Shown piece after piece: positions 33,285-45,171 of a stretch of 64,000 nt of DNA. The notes below the pieces were generated by a model, which saw nothing but the letters and a program-made list of their open reading frames with translations, made no database searches and had not been told where the DNA came from. Made by a program: the position numbers and the translations under genes. The stretch is from Acanthaster planci (lineage: Eukaryota > Echinodermata > Asteroidea > Valvatida > Acanthasteridae), in contig NW_019091661.1 in the NCBI RefSeq assembly GCF_001949145.1, positions 61,782 to 125,781 of the forward strand, written 5' to 3'. The stretch's first letter is position 1, and every line of letters begins with the position of its first letter.

Positions 33285-36200
33285 ATGTCAAGCGGTATTG
33301 AGATGGAACCTGTTCTGCCGAGGTCATCTGGAGCAAGCGATCGCCGCATGACGACCACTGGAAATGGTAGGTCTGTAAGGTGTTGATGTTCAGGTGTACA
33401 TTGTTGATGGGCGCTGACCGCTTAACCCCACAATTACAACTATAATTATTTATTCATGCCATTTCTTTTTCATTACATACAAGATGGGCATAGGAGAGGC
33501 AAAAGCGATAACAATCACTGTGGCCAAAGATCTGCCACTCCACATCAAGTTAAACTTATAGATTAGAGTAAATAAATATAAATGACAATACTAATATATA
33601 AAAGTATTTGATGCCAAAAGTTAAAACTTAAAAATATTTAAATATAAAAGAAAAGGAATGACTGGAGTGAACAAAGATAATGTAAGCAATTAAATATGAA
33701 ATTAAATAAGTTAAATGAATAAGCAATTAATGATAATGACATAATTTTTAATAAGGACATAATGAATAGTTTAAATACAAAATAATAATTTGTTTTCCAA
33801 TACAATATTTTCCCTGGTCACTTTCCGATGGCTGATATGTCACAAGCAGTGCAGAAATTATGTCCATGTATGAATTCATCTCTTCACACTACACTATGCT
33901 ATCGACCACTCTCATATTGCCTACAACTTGTATTGGCCAAAGTTTGCAGAAATATCACCTTTTGGTTGGTTTTCAATTTTACCTTCAATTCGTTCAAAAT
34001 GGACATAGGCCTACATGTATGTCTCACTGATTTTATAAAAGATTGTACTTTCATTTAGCAGCAGTAAACGAGCACATGTACAGTGTATTATTATCCAGGG
34101 TGGTATGATAGTTGCATTAAATTTTTAACACTTCGCAAATTATTCTTAAATTACATTTGTACTGATAGCCAACCATAGTTTTAGCAGCCACTTGTAAGAA
34201 CTGAAAACATCATGACTGTGACGTCACAAGAGCAGACCCAACAGCTTGGTCTGCAGCATCATAGTCACTGTTAGTTTGGACTGTCCCGGCCTGATATAGC
34301 TGGGACAGATGCTATAGTTGTGGGGTAACAAATGCACAAACTTTTCCTGTAATCCGGCAACATTTTAGTGGACATTCCTGATTATGTTGCATCACTTTCA
34401 TGTGCACCACTATACATGTCTGTAGCTCCCCAGATGCATTCGCACATCTGTTGTGAAACCCTGCACAGCGTGCATGATGTGTACTGCCCTCTCGCAGAAA
34501 TATCAACTTTCCCGTCTGTAACCTGAGGACTTGAAAAGGTTGAAAATGAGTGTTAGTTTACTGACTTACAAATAAATACATGTACAGTGTACCTTGAAAT
34601 GAGTCCCCCCCCAAAAAAAAACCCAAAATGAATTCAGCTTTAGAACAGAGACCAATAAAGTCTATTGAAAACAGTCCACTGATGAATCAAGTTGGATTGA
34701 AAAAATCTGCTCATCGCCTACCCTACCCCCTCATACAAACAAGAAAATCCCAAAACACCCCCTCCCCCTGCAAAAAACCCCCCAGGATCCACTCCTAAGG
34801 ATACTTAAAATGAGAGCTTAAAAGGATAACGAAGCTCTCTGAGCACTGCAAACTAATATGAGTCAAGGGGCTGCCTGTGTACATGTATGTCAAGATGTAA
34901 AAATATTTCACAGCAAACTCGATGCCTGTGTTCATTTTGCCACAGACGATGCCGAGTCGATGTCGTTCTGTACATACGTTCTGTGGTTCTTCTCCTTGCT
35001 TCTGCTGTTGATCACTTTCCCTGTTTCCATCTGGTTCTGCTTCAAGGTAAGAAAAACAAAAAAAAATCTGTTTCTCGTTCCGATTTTGTTTTTTTTTTTA
35101 AGTGGAGGAGGTGGGCCTTTCTTTGTATTGGTGCCCCGGCATGACAAATGAGTGTAAAGTCACCTTCCATTCTTTGCTATTTTGAGAGTTCAAAGTCATA
35201 TTGAAGTGAAGTTCAATTTGGGAGTTTTGTAATATTTGGAAAGAATAAACCGTCTGTTTAATTCCAAATTTTTGCGCAGGGTTAGACATTGAAAGATGTC
35301 ATTTTTCTCAACAAATTTGATGATAGCATTATTTGCGCCTGGTCAGAAATGTTGAAACAATGTCAGGAACAGAGATGCAAAGCTGCCAGAATAATGCCAC
35401 ATTATCACCTTATACTTCTACCCCAAGTGTTCCATGTACATACCACTGGAAAGCTGTCTTTCTGCTGAATCAAAAAACACCAATATCTCAATTTTTTTAA
35501 AATTTCTACTTTCAGCTCATTTTGTGGGGACAGGTCGCATTTTATGTTGAAGTGAGATATTTTTCACTAGATGAAGATCAAATTTTCTAGACTTTTTGGC
35601 CCAGTGTTTTTTGTCTGAAGCAAAGGAGATTTTACTACATCCAAAACAGGATTTAAATTTCAATACATCATTGCAGATTTAACCCTAAAAGAGGACAAGT
35701 AAAATAAAAATAACATTTAAAAATCGAGGCGGCCGGGGAGAAGGAAGCAGGCAGGGACAAGAAACTGATCTAGTTTTATCGTAAGGCCTCTAGGATTATG
35801 ATTTGTGATTACTTTCCTGCTATTCAATGCGTTGTCTTTCCACAGAGCCATATTATATTACAGGAGTGTTAACTCCTCGTTCACCCTTCCGAGCGCAGAT
35901 ATATTGAATTGGTGTGTGTATTTGTGGAATGTTAACGAAATATGACGGAAACAATTTCATCAGATGTGCAGGTACACTTGCATGCAGTGCACCAGCACTA
36001 CATCATACATGGATGATATATGCATGTGTACATGTTGTGCACTTCCTAGGTAGCATGGTGTTTGTGTTCTTTAGGCAAGACACTGTACAGTAGCATTCCA
36101 GTTCCCAGTGGCCCTCTTTAATGGCTGGAAAACATGACATAGAGGTTTGGAAGGTTGTCAAGAGAATGTGGGGTCGCCAACTTAGGGCTTATGTATGTAG

Positions 36201-39200
36201 GTCGGGAAGGAGTGAGATGCAAGGAAGATGCAACTGTGTAGATTTGGTCCAAATCAGTTAAGCATGGATTGCTGGAAGCGATGAACTGTGTCATTCTGGA
36301 GGTCAAGGGAAGTGGCAAAGGGTGCCAAGGGGTATAGGAGACCCCTCAGGGTGGTAGGGGACCTACCTGTGGGTACATGTACATCTTGTTGGGTTTAGGA
36401 GGGAGCGACTGTCACAGATCAGTGGCTCCTTACAATTGCCAAAAGAGCACTTATAGCCCTACCCATGTCACTGGACTGGCCCACAATTACCTCTGTCCAC
36501 CCATGAATACAAATGGTACCCATGAGAGTAGAGAATGGATTGGGATCGATGTAGAAAGTTTTCCCCACTTTATTAAAGAGACACATTACTGGAATTAACA
36601 ATTTATTAAATTTTTATGGTTTCATGCGCAGGTGTCAATATTGCTCTTTTGTTAATGTCCTCTTTTCAGCCTAGGACCTCCAAGTCCTGATTAGAGTCTC
36701 GTGCGGAGAGCAGTATTGGCCTTTTTTCCTCGTTCTGAAAAGGGATAGTACTTTCCAGTTTCAACACGGTTACAGTATTTTCCAGCAGTTAATGTCTTCC
36801 TGTTTCCCATGTGCCCGCAGACTGTCGCCGAATATGAGCGAGCAATTATCTTACGAGTTGGTCGTCTGTTGCCTGGTGGGCCCAAGGGGCCCGGCCTGTT
36901 CTTCATCATCCCCTGCATCGATGACATCCGGGTGGTGGATCTCAGGACCTTGTCATTTGATGTCCCACCACAAGAGGTAGGCTCACTGTGACGACTTTTT
37001 CCTTTTTTTGCGCTGCATGCGTACCCCAAATGCAATACCTCAATGCTGATACATGTAATAAAGGCTTTTTGTAGAGGAATGACAATAAACCTTTTGCAAG
37101 CTAAATTTGGAAATCTGGTACGCTGAGTTCTTTAAATGTATGTGAACATAACAATTTGAATTCTCCATACTACACGCTGTTGCTATATGTCGTGATTCGG
37201 GATAAGCTTTTACTTAGTTACATAAGAGACTCCTTTCAACAATACACTATTCTCAATGGATGAGAAGGGTACAAAGGAACCAGTCCATTCCAGAGATGGT
37301 GGTCGCTATGCAAAAGCTTGCCCTGAATCACCAGACATAGCAACAGTGTCTTTAGTCTGGGGAATTTAAATTGTTATGTCTATGTGCAATCAGATAACTC
37401 TGTGTACCAGATTTTAGTCAAATTTAACTCGCAAATGACTTATTGAAATAACTGTAAGCTACTCTGGCACTGTGGCGTAGAATGAAGTGGATTTTTAGTG
37501 TGTCTCATATGCACTGAGGCAAGAAAACAGTTGGTGAATTTTTTTTTTTCACTGAGTGAAGGAAATGACGGAGGGTAACAGTGTTGAATGTGAACCTGGA
37601 GCCGCCAGAATGCTGTGTGTGGGGTTTTACCCACAGTGAAGATTACTCATCCCTAATTTGCATGTCACTTGTGCACCGGCTCTGCTTGTGCACTAGGTTC
37701 ACTTCATGATCTTGACAAAGTGATTTTGAAGGTCTCAAAAGAATTTTGGGCCTGAGTCCATTTCCCTGATATTTGTATCTCTGTCATCAGTGGCAGAGAA
37801 CAGTCACGTCTTCATGATGTTTGCTTTTTTTTATTACTTTGAAGGGAATGCACTCTAGAAACAATGAACAGAGGGGTTGGGAGCTGCCAATTATTGTCTC
37901 TGTCCAGTAGCCAGGCAAAGTGGATGGTCACTGGCTACTGAATTTATCTGCTCCTGCTCAAGGATTCTTGTGGTTGGTTGCGAATTCTGCGACCAACTGT
38001 CCACACTGCACTGCTAAGCCACCCACACATTTCTGACAAACTGTTTGAAGTAATTTGGGGAGGGGTTACCCCTTTCCCTGAGGATTTCTTTTAAAAAGGA
38101 GGGGGGGGGCCAGAACAAAATTCATCCTAATATAAATGTTTGGATTTGATTCAGTTTTTGTCGATGTACAGCGTGTATGTTGTATGTAATGAGACAAATA
38201 TTCAGATTCACAGAAAAACCTACATAAACACGTAGGCCTGGGTGTACATGTAAATCTCCTGACAACAAGGTTCCAGTGAAATTGCCTTCTCGTAATCAGA
38301 ACCCTTGTTATAAGAAGACTAGAAAAAACAAACCCAAAACAATTTCAGAGATCAGGACCCCGATATTTGGCTCTTGAAATATACATGCAGGTCTTCTGTC
38401 ATAACAATACTGTTTGTTATGTTTGCAGAATTCCAGAAGTTAGAGGTTCACACCCCATCCCAATATAGTATTCTTTGTGTACCCAATCACATTACAGTAC
38501 AAAGTCCGTACATGTGTACACCAGAGCTGCAATTGGGTCAGCCACAAATCATCACAAGTCCGTCAAGTCATTCCATCCTGAGTCCACTCACAGGCTATTT
38601 CAGTAAACTCTGAGAAAGGCAGGAATGGCCTTGGTGCAGCTCTTCAGTTTTGACCCGATATGTGAATTGACTTGCATTTATTGACTAACTAACCTGTGAC
38701 TGACACAGCACCAACCCTGACCCACATTGAGAATTGATAACAAAACTATACTGGTACACGTATGATTATACATGTACACTGTATGCTTTGTTCTTTTTAT
38801 GAAACAAAATGGCAGAAATGTCCTAGAGGAAAGATGGTTGAGGAAGTAATCACAGACCAGGAAATGTATAATATACTGTATATCTGCAAGGAGGAAACAA
38901 CTAGAAAATCCATTCAGGGCAATCAATAAAAGGACTTTCTATCAAGATTTATGTGTCAGAATAAGGAAGACTTTCCTATATTGTGCAACATATTGGCATG
39001 GCTTGCTCCATCTTTTTTCAACTGAACGACAGACTTTATGATCCTGTGTCACAAACTCTAGGAATAGCTCACCTTGAAATAACAGTTCTGGTTTCATAAT
39101 GTGATTTCAAAATAGTTCAGTTTCGTAATGTCAGCCTCCTGAATGGAGGTTTTGATCTGGAGTCACTGTGCTGTTGCTGTAGTGTTGGCAGCCAAATGTC

Positions 39201-42200
39201 TTTGTGTGACAGATAGAGTGAGCCAAGTGTGTCTGTCGTGTTCTTTATTCAAATGTTAAAAATTGTATTTCTAGACCTAAACTTCAGGATGCTATCTTTT
39301 CAAGTGTAGCATATTTTGTTGAAATATAGAATCTTCGCTGCTGTTTATATCTCATCAAAAATAAGGAACCCAAAAAGCACAATTTTAACTTTTGTTAGAA
39401 ACTGCAGGGTACTTGAAAAATATTTTCGAAACAAGCTTTCTTCAGCATTACCACAAAAACTCACATATGCATTAGATGCTGTGTATTCAACGGGCTTACA
39501 TTTATGCAGTGTAATGTTTAAAATCCGAACCTTGGAAATGTGGTTTTGTGTCCCATTTATCCCTATTTTCTTTTTTTTTGTTTTTTTTTTGTTTTTTTGT
39601 TTTGCCATTTTGAAAGATGCATGCATTTTGGTTCCTTTTGAGTATAGCCAAATTGCCATAACTTTCTTTCCCTTGATGATTCATTGTTTTGTGAGTGTGA
39701 CAATTCAAACTGATCAATTGTCTTCCCCAAATGACATCACAGCATAATATCCTCAAGTTATCCAGGAAAGATGTGCTTTTTTCAATACAACTAAGCAAGA
39801 AAAGGACAATTTCAGATTTTTAGTTTAGATTTTTAGTTTTACATGTAGATACAGTTTATCTACATGTAGATAAACTTTATTCAATCAAAAAAAAAAGGGA
39901 AATTACAATGTTCATGTTGTCGTCTCTCTTTAAAAATATATGACTATTAAAAGTTACGTTTCAATACACCTGTAACACGGGGAAACAATATCGTAATATC
40001 CCGACTACCGAAGGACCTAATGCCAGGTTATGGAAATAAACTCTGTTCCTTGACCTCTTGAACTTCAACCTTTAACCCTAACACTCCTCAATCCTTCACC
40101 TGTTGGAGGACTGAGGAGTGTTAGGGTTAACCCAGCTACTTCTGGGACTGTGGACACTATGGTGGTAAATATATTGTATTACTTTCTTTCGGTGTATCAC
40201 AAATGCTACTCGAGCATTTTCTGTTAGTCTTGCACTTGGTTTCCAGAGCTTCACATGAAGAAGATTTAATCGGTGTTCCTCCTACTCAAATATTGCATGT
40301 ATCTTGCCCAGTTCATCACAAACATCAAACTAACAATAATTTTATACAAATTACAAAAATACTTTTCACCAAAGTTTCTTGAAAAACTCTGGAAAACTCA
40401 AAATGCCTTCCCAAAACCCAAAGTTAAAACCAAATCATGCTTGAGGACAATGATTTGAGGTGAGTTCCACACCGATCCCCAATTTGAAGACGGCAGAAAC
40501 AGAAATTATCTGTTGACAGCCTCATTATGACGTTTAACAGCCCGGCCCATGAAAAGTGAATTATATTGATTTGTGTGTGTGACTACTAGTCTCAGTCTGT
40601 TACTGCGTAAAATGATATTATCCATTAAACAGGTGTGGAGAGGATGACCAGGATCTCTCCACACTTTACATGTATATAATTGGTCACGTAGCTGTTGACT
40701 GTAGACCATGTAGACAGTGTCTACTGGTGACAGATATTCATTAACTATTTTACTAGCTCATTAGATGGAATGAATCGTCAAGCTTCTTCACTTTCTTGTC
40801 TGCTTATCGATATTTCCAGCCCAGCATACCGGACAGTAGGCCCGCTCACTACAAATACCTGAATGGTAAAATATCAATTTGACTTCCCTCCTCGTATCGA
40901 ACACATTTCGTTTCTTCAGGCAGTACATTCTCCAGTTCAATCTCTTCTCTATATGATTCACATGGCTACTCCAGTCTAACCTGTCATCGAACATAACCCC
41001 AGGATATTTATGTTCAGCAACACGTTCAGTTTCACTTTATGAACCTTACAGAAGTCAACCAACGTGTCTTTTGTCTTGGACAAATTCAATTCCAGAAAAT
41101 TTAGTTTACAGTATATTACAAGCCGGCTCATTTGATTCAAGTAGGCAGACTTGTCATCGTTCTGTATAAGACCAACAAGAATGATGTCATTTGCATATTT
41201 TACAAAGGGATGACCATGTTCAGTAGACCAACATCAGCTGTGTTAGACCTAAACGGAGCGAAAACTGTACCTTGAGGAGCTCCGGTACTAGAAATGATAA
41301 CATCAGAATGGATTGAATCACTGAGAGGCACAAACTGTGCATGGAAAGAGAGATAATTCAAAATGAATTTGATAACCGTGTAAGGAACAGCTGTCGAGAA
41401 GTTTTCTAACCAAAATGTGAGGCTGCATTGTATCAAAAATACATGAAAACCCAAAACAGATTATGAGGAATGAGCTTCCAAACTTGGCCCGTTCTAGATA
41501 AGAGTAGAGTCTATCTAAGCATTTGAAACAAAATGTCATCCTCTGTGCTGCGACCCTTAGTATATGCAAATTGCAATGGATCAACAAAATCAGCAACTGT
41601 TGGTTTCATAATCTAAAACCAAATGCTCACATATCTTCATTGCCTCTGAGGTTAAAGCAAATATGCTCATTTCCATGGATTCCCAGTCCGGACGAGATGA
41701 TTAAAACAAACAACGACACACAGCACCATTCCACCTCTATACTGATGTGCAATGAAACTACTAGTTCACTCAGGGAAAAAAGACAACTCCAGAAAATCTA
41801 AATTTAACAATAAACTATGGGAGTATTGATTTAAAGAAAAGAAAATAACACAAAACGCGTACATTTATCTATCAAAAATTTAATCATTTTTACATTCACA
41901 TGCGTGTGCGTTCATATTTCACCAAAAGTACATAAATTTTGTGAGTTTCTGAAGCAAATTAGCCTAATTTCTCAAGCTCTCTCTGGGGAGAGATTGATGT
42001 TTCTTGGGGAAAAAAGGAAAAGATGAAATGAGAAGGGATTAAGAGGGATGGAAAGTGGTACGTAATTAGAAACCATAACATGGATTGATGGCTGCCATTG
42101 GTTTACACAGACTGCAATTGCAGGCCAGTCTCAGAAACGGCCCCTGGCAAGGTTGTTGAAGGCAAACACTCAGTCTGGATTTCACCTCAGCTTTCCATTA

Positions 42201-45171
42201 AGTATGAATATTATATATTTGTTTTGTTTTTTTCCAAGAGGTGCTGGCAGTGATTAAAAAGCTGCCATCAAGGAAACACTGGTTGTCGTAGCAACCCTAA
42301 TGTAATCTCATTGCCTGCCAATTACACAAGGCGGGGACGCAGACCAATCACGCACAGACTACATGTACATGTACACTATGAAGAAGCTCACAGCCTCGGC
42401 ACATTTCAACTAGAAAGCATTAAATGCATTAAAGCATTAAATGTGCTGTACAGTGTACTAGATTTACAAAGAGAATTCCTACTTTGAAATCTTTGCCTTT
42501 TAAAATGGGAGCGGCCAGTTTTTATTTGTTTTACCATTGCATACATTTCCAAGATGGGAGTTGGATTTTCTGGACTCTTGCAGATGGTTTTCGTTGAAAA
42601 GGTCTTCTGCTTACCTGCATAGCTACAAACAGTTTGTCAGAATAGAAAAGTTGAAAATCTAACAACTGCTGAACATGTACAGAACCGGGTTATGTATTTC
42701 TGTGATAGAGGGATATAAATATCTAAGCATTAATCATCATTATCAAAAAGTGGGGAAACCTAAAAACAAGGAGGCTGGAAAGAAAATGGGTGGGGATGAC
42801 AAATGTTTATTTGTGTCATTTAGCCTTAAAAGAGATGCAAGATCCTTCCATTGAACCTGTGTTTGATGTTATATTGGTTACTTCGATCATTTGGTTTTTG
42901 GCTTCATGAGGGATAGGCCTCTATTATGGGACAGCCATCTTGCATTTTTATCACTCAAAGCAGTGTAACCAAACTAAGTTTGCATCTGAATCAGTTGTCT
43001 GGAGCTAGGTCTAAGACTTTGCTTCATGGGAAATACATTAAGACATGAAGACACTAGACCTAGCTGTAGCTCTGGAATCCCAGAGGACACGGCCTGAGGC
43101 TGGAAGGAAAATAGTCTGTTCCCCTTTATTAATATGTGAAGTTGTATTACTACTGCCAATGGGTATACGGGGAACAAGACAACCAAGGTCTGTATTGCTC
43201 TTGGGAATGAAGGGAATGATTAAACATAAGATGATAAAGGGTTAATTTTTTTGGCATTAAAGGCATGTCAATTGAATTTCTAGGTCCTGTCCAAAGACAG
43301 CGTGACAGTCACCGTGGACGCAGTGGTCTACTTTCGCGTGCAAGACCCCACCATGGCGGTCATCAACGTGGAGAACTACAAGCGGTCCACCGAGCTGCTT
43401 GCCGCCACCACCCTGCGTAACGTCCTGGGCACCAAGACCCTGGCTGAGATGTTGAGCCACAGGGAGGAGATCAGCAACACCTTACAGTCACTCTTGGATG
43501 AAGCCACCGACCCCTGGGGTGTCAAAGTGGAAAGGGTCGAGATGTAAGTTGTAACAAAATCCACTCAGCGTGGGAACGTGCAGCCCTGCTGTCCGTTTGG
43601 ACACGGCTTCATGCACATTTCTGTTTGAGTGTATGATCTCCATGTGTGCACCAGGGGTATGCACAAGGCCTTCGAGGGGTTGCTTGTCTTGTAGTCAGAG
43701 CGCAATGGGATGATCTGTCTGTTTTATCTTGTCTGTGCCCTCACAGAAGTAGCCCAAGACACCACCAACACTAGCTCATTGACAGGGTCCCTGGGCCTTG
43801 ATCTTAACCCTCTCAGCACCCAAGGCATCTTGCACCAACTTGCTTCTGAAGCTTTAGGACTCCTTCAAATTCTGTGGCCTAGGGCACATTCCTCCTCAAA
43901 TTGCCAGGGGCATCAAGTCCCATGTCAACTACACTGTAAAAGTGTTGATGATACACCTACCCGAATCCTGAGAAAGGCTTCAAAACCTTACGTTGTATTT
44001 TCTTAAAGGTTAGAGGGGAGATGGAAGGTTAAAAGCAACAACCAATGAATTTTCGCTCTTGTTGCCTCTTTCACAAATGCGGGGTGCGAGTTGCCAGGAC
44101 TTTCCCTGATGTCCCGATTTTTCCCTCAGAATTTCAGGGTTGTGTCATCAGGATTTTCAAAATCTGGCAAATTCTGAGATTACCATTAAGGTTTTATGGT
44201 GTGATTGTTGATAAAGAAAACAAGAAATGGACATGAAAAAGACCATAGACCCAGTGCCAAAAAAATCTCTGTTGACTTTTTTTGTGGATATTTCATTTTC
44301 CTCTTATCTCACCTATTTAAAAGATCAGTCTCTTACAGTTCACAAACTTTAGGTGCAGTGTGACACCCAACCCTGTATTCCTGACAGATCTAATTTCAAC
44401 AGGATAATCCCCTGTTTGTGTTGTGTACACACACCAAGACATACAAGTCTTTAGAGGCCGATCATGTGTTGAACCTAAAGTGTTGAAAATATGAGGTTGC
44501 AATTAGACATTATATATCGTGCAGATACTGTTTAATTGACTCTTCAAATCAGTGTCTGTGTTGTCTATATCTGGCCTTTTTCTAAAATTCAACTTTTTAT
44601 CCAAAAGTAGTAGAGACCACAAGTTGTTAATGTTTCATCTTTCAGTTCGTGTACAATGTATTTGAAGTGCATTGGATCATCGCCTCTCAGTGATACATAC
44701 ACTGAGTTTGAAGCTGATACTTTTGACTTGCCCATAGAAAAGATGTGCGACTTCCTACCCAGATGCAACGTGCCATGGCCGCCGAGGCTGAGGCCTCCAG
44801 GGAGGCTCGTGCAAAGGTGTGTTATTTTGGCTAAATGACAATTGCAAATGATCAGTCATATACCTGGCAAACATTTTTGAGAATTATTTATGAACAACAG
44901 GACCATAGTGTTGAATGGTTTTTATTGATTCAGTTCAAGAAACACCTTGTAATACCCTCGGCAACTTCTTACTGAACAGGTGATCGCCGCCGAGGGCGAG
45001 CAGAATGCCTCCCGCGCCCTGAAGGAGGCGGCCGACATCATCGCCGAGTCGCCCAACGCCCTCCAGCTCCGCTACCTGCAGACCCTCAACTCCATCTCGG
45101 CCGAGAAGAACTCCACCATCGTCTTCCCGCTGCCCGTCGACCTGCTGAGTGGGTTCATGAACAGCAAATAG
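33285..45171 (+). CDS. Stomatin paralogue 2 (six exons, 289 residues)
   Basis: Coding exons: 33285-33366, 34946-35046, 36821-36976, 43284-43543, 44738-44816, 44980-45171; total 870 nt ending in TAG. This stomatin-family membrane scaffold has residues 1-27 as a polar N-terminus, a hairpin segment at about 37-60 ([19 protein letters not shown], proline 53), the PHB domain at about 62-227 with [51 protein letters not shown] and [14 protein letters not shown], then the C-terminal [15 protein letters not shown] and [13 protein letters not shown] single cysteine (C36) precedes the hairpin, while paralogues 3 and 4 have CC. Exon 4 starts with GTC (Val) where the others have ATC (Ile). Intron 3 (36977-43283) is 6.3 kb and holds an antisense LINE relic, a P59 palindrome and an M1 MITE, making this the longest gene of the array. 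An AATAAA lies at 45324-45329. Confidence 0.95.
39854..39875. repeat. Perfect 22-bp palindrome in paralogue 2 intron 3
   Basis: GTTTATCTACA and its exact reverse complement TGTAGATAAAC abut with no loop. It is followed closely by ACTTTATTCAATC and a run of A residues. No function can be assigned. Confidence 0.65.
40072..40130. repeat. 59-bp palindromic element P59, copy C
   Basis: TTAACCCTAACACTCCTCAA opens the left arm, and the right arm ends GGAGTGTTAGGGTTAA. The arms pair with one mismatch in 24. It is identical in length and core to the copies at 8945 and 17878. It lies in intron 3 of stomatin paralogue 2. Confidence 0.85.
40500..41610 (-). pseudogene. Decayed LINE reverse transcriptase (antisense in paralogue 2 intron 3)
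   Basis: Read on the minus strand from 41610 down, broken frames give [16 protein letters not shown] and [14 protein letters not shown] (fingers/palm region), [12 protein letters not shown] (the conserved SxGxPQGxxLxP motif), [10 protein letters not shown] (the catalytic box, at 41186-41197), [26 protein letters not shown] and finally DPGHPLHTC and TNQYNSLF near the C-terminus. The order is that of Jockey/CR1/L2-like non-LTR elements. Several frame changes are needed and the catalytic YADD is YAND, so the element is dead. The 5' part, including the endonuclease, is not seen. Confidence 0.85.
42975..43098. mobile_element. Foldback MITE family M1, copy 3
   Basis: This is related to the copies at 5067 and 24121 and shares AGTTGTCTGGAGCTAGGTCT, CATGGGAAATA and ACTAGACCTAGCTGTAGCTC. 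It ends GGACACGGCCTGAG and is more diverged in its centre. It lies about 185 bp upstream of exon 4 of stomatin paralogue 2. Confidence 0.7.

Noticed and set aside
39316-39747. 143-codon Phe/Ile-rich frame in paralogue 2 intron 3
   Set aside because: The hydrophobic run comes from a T-rich tract (TTTTTTTTGTTTTTT). No splice or start evidence.
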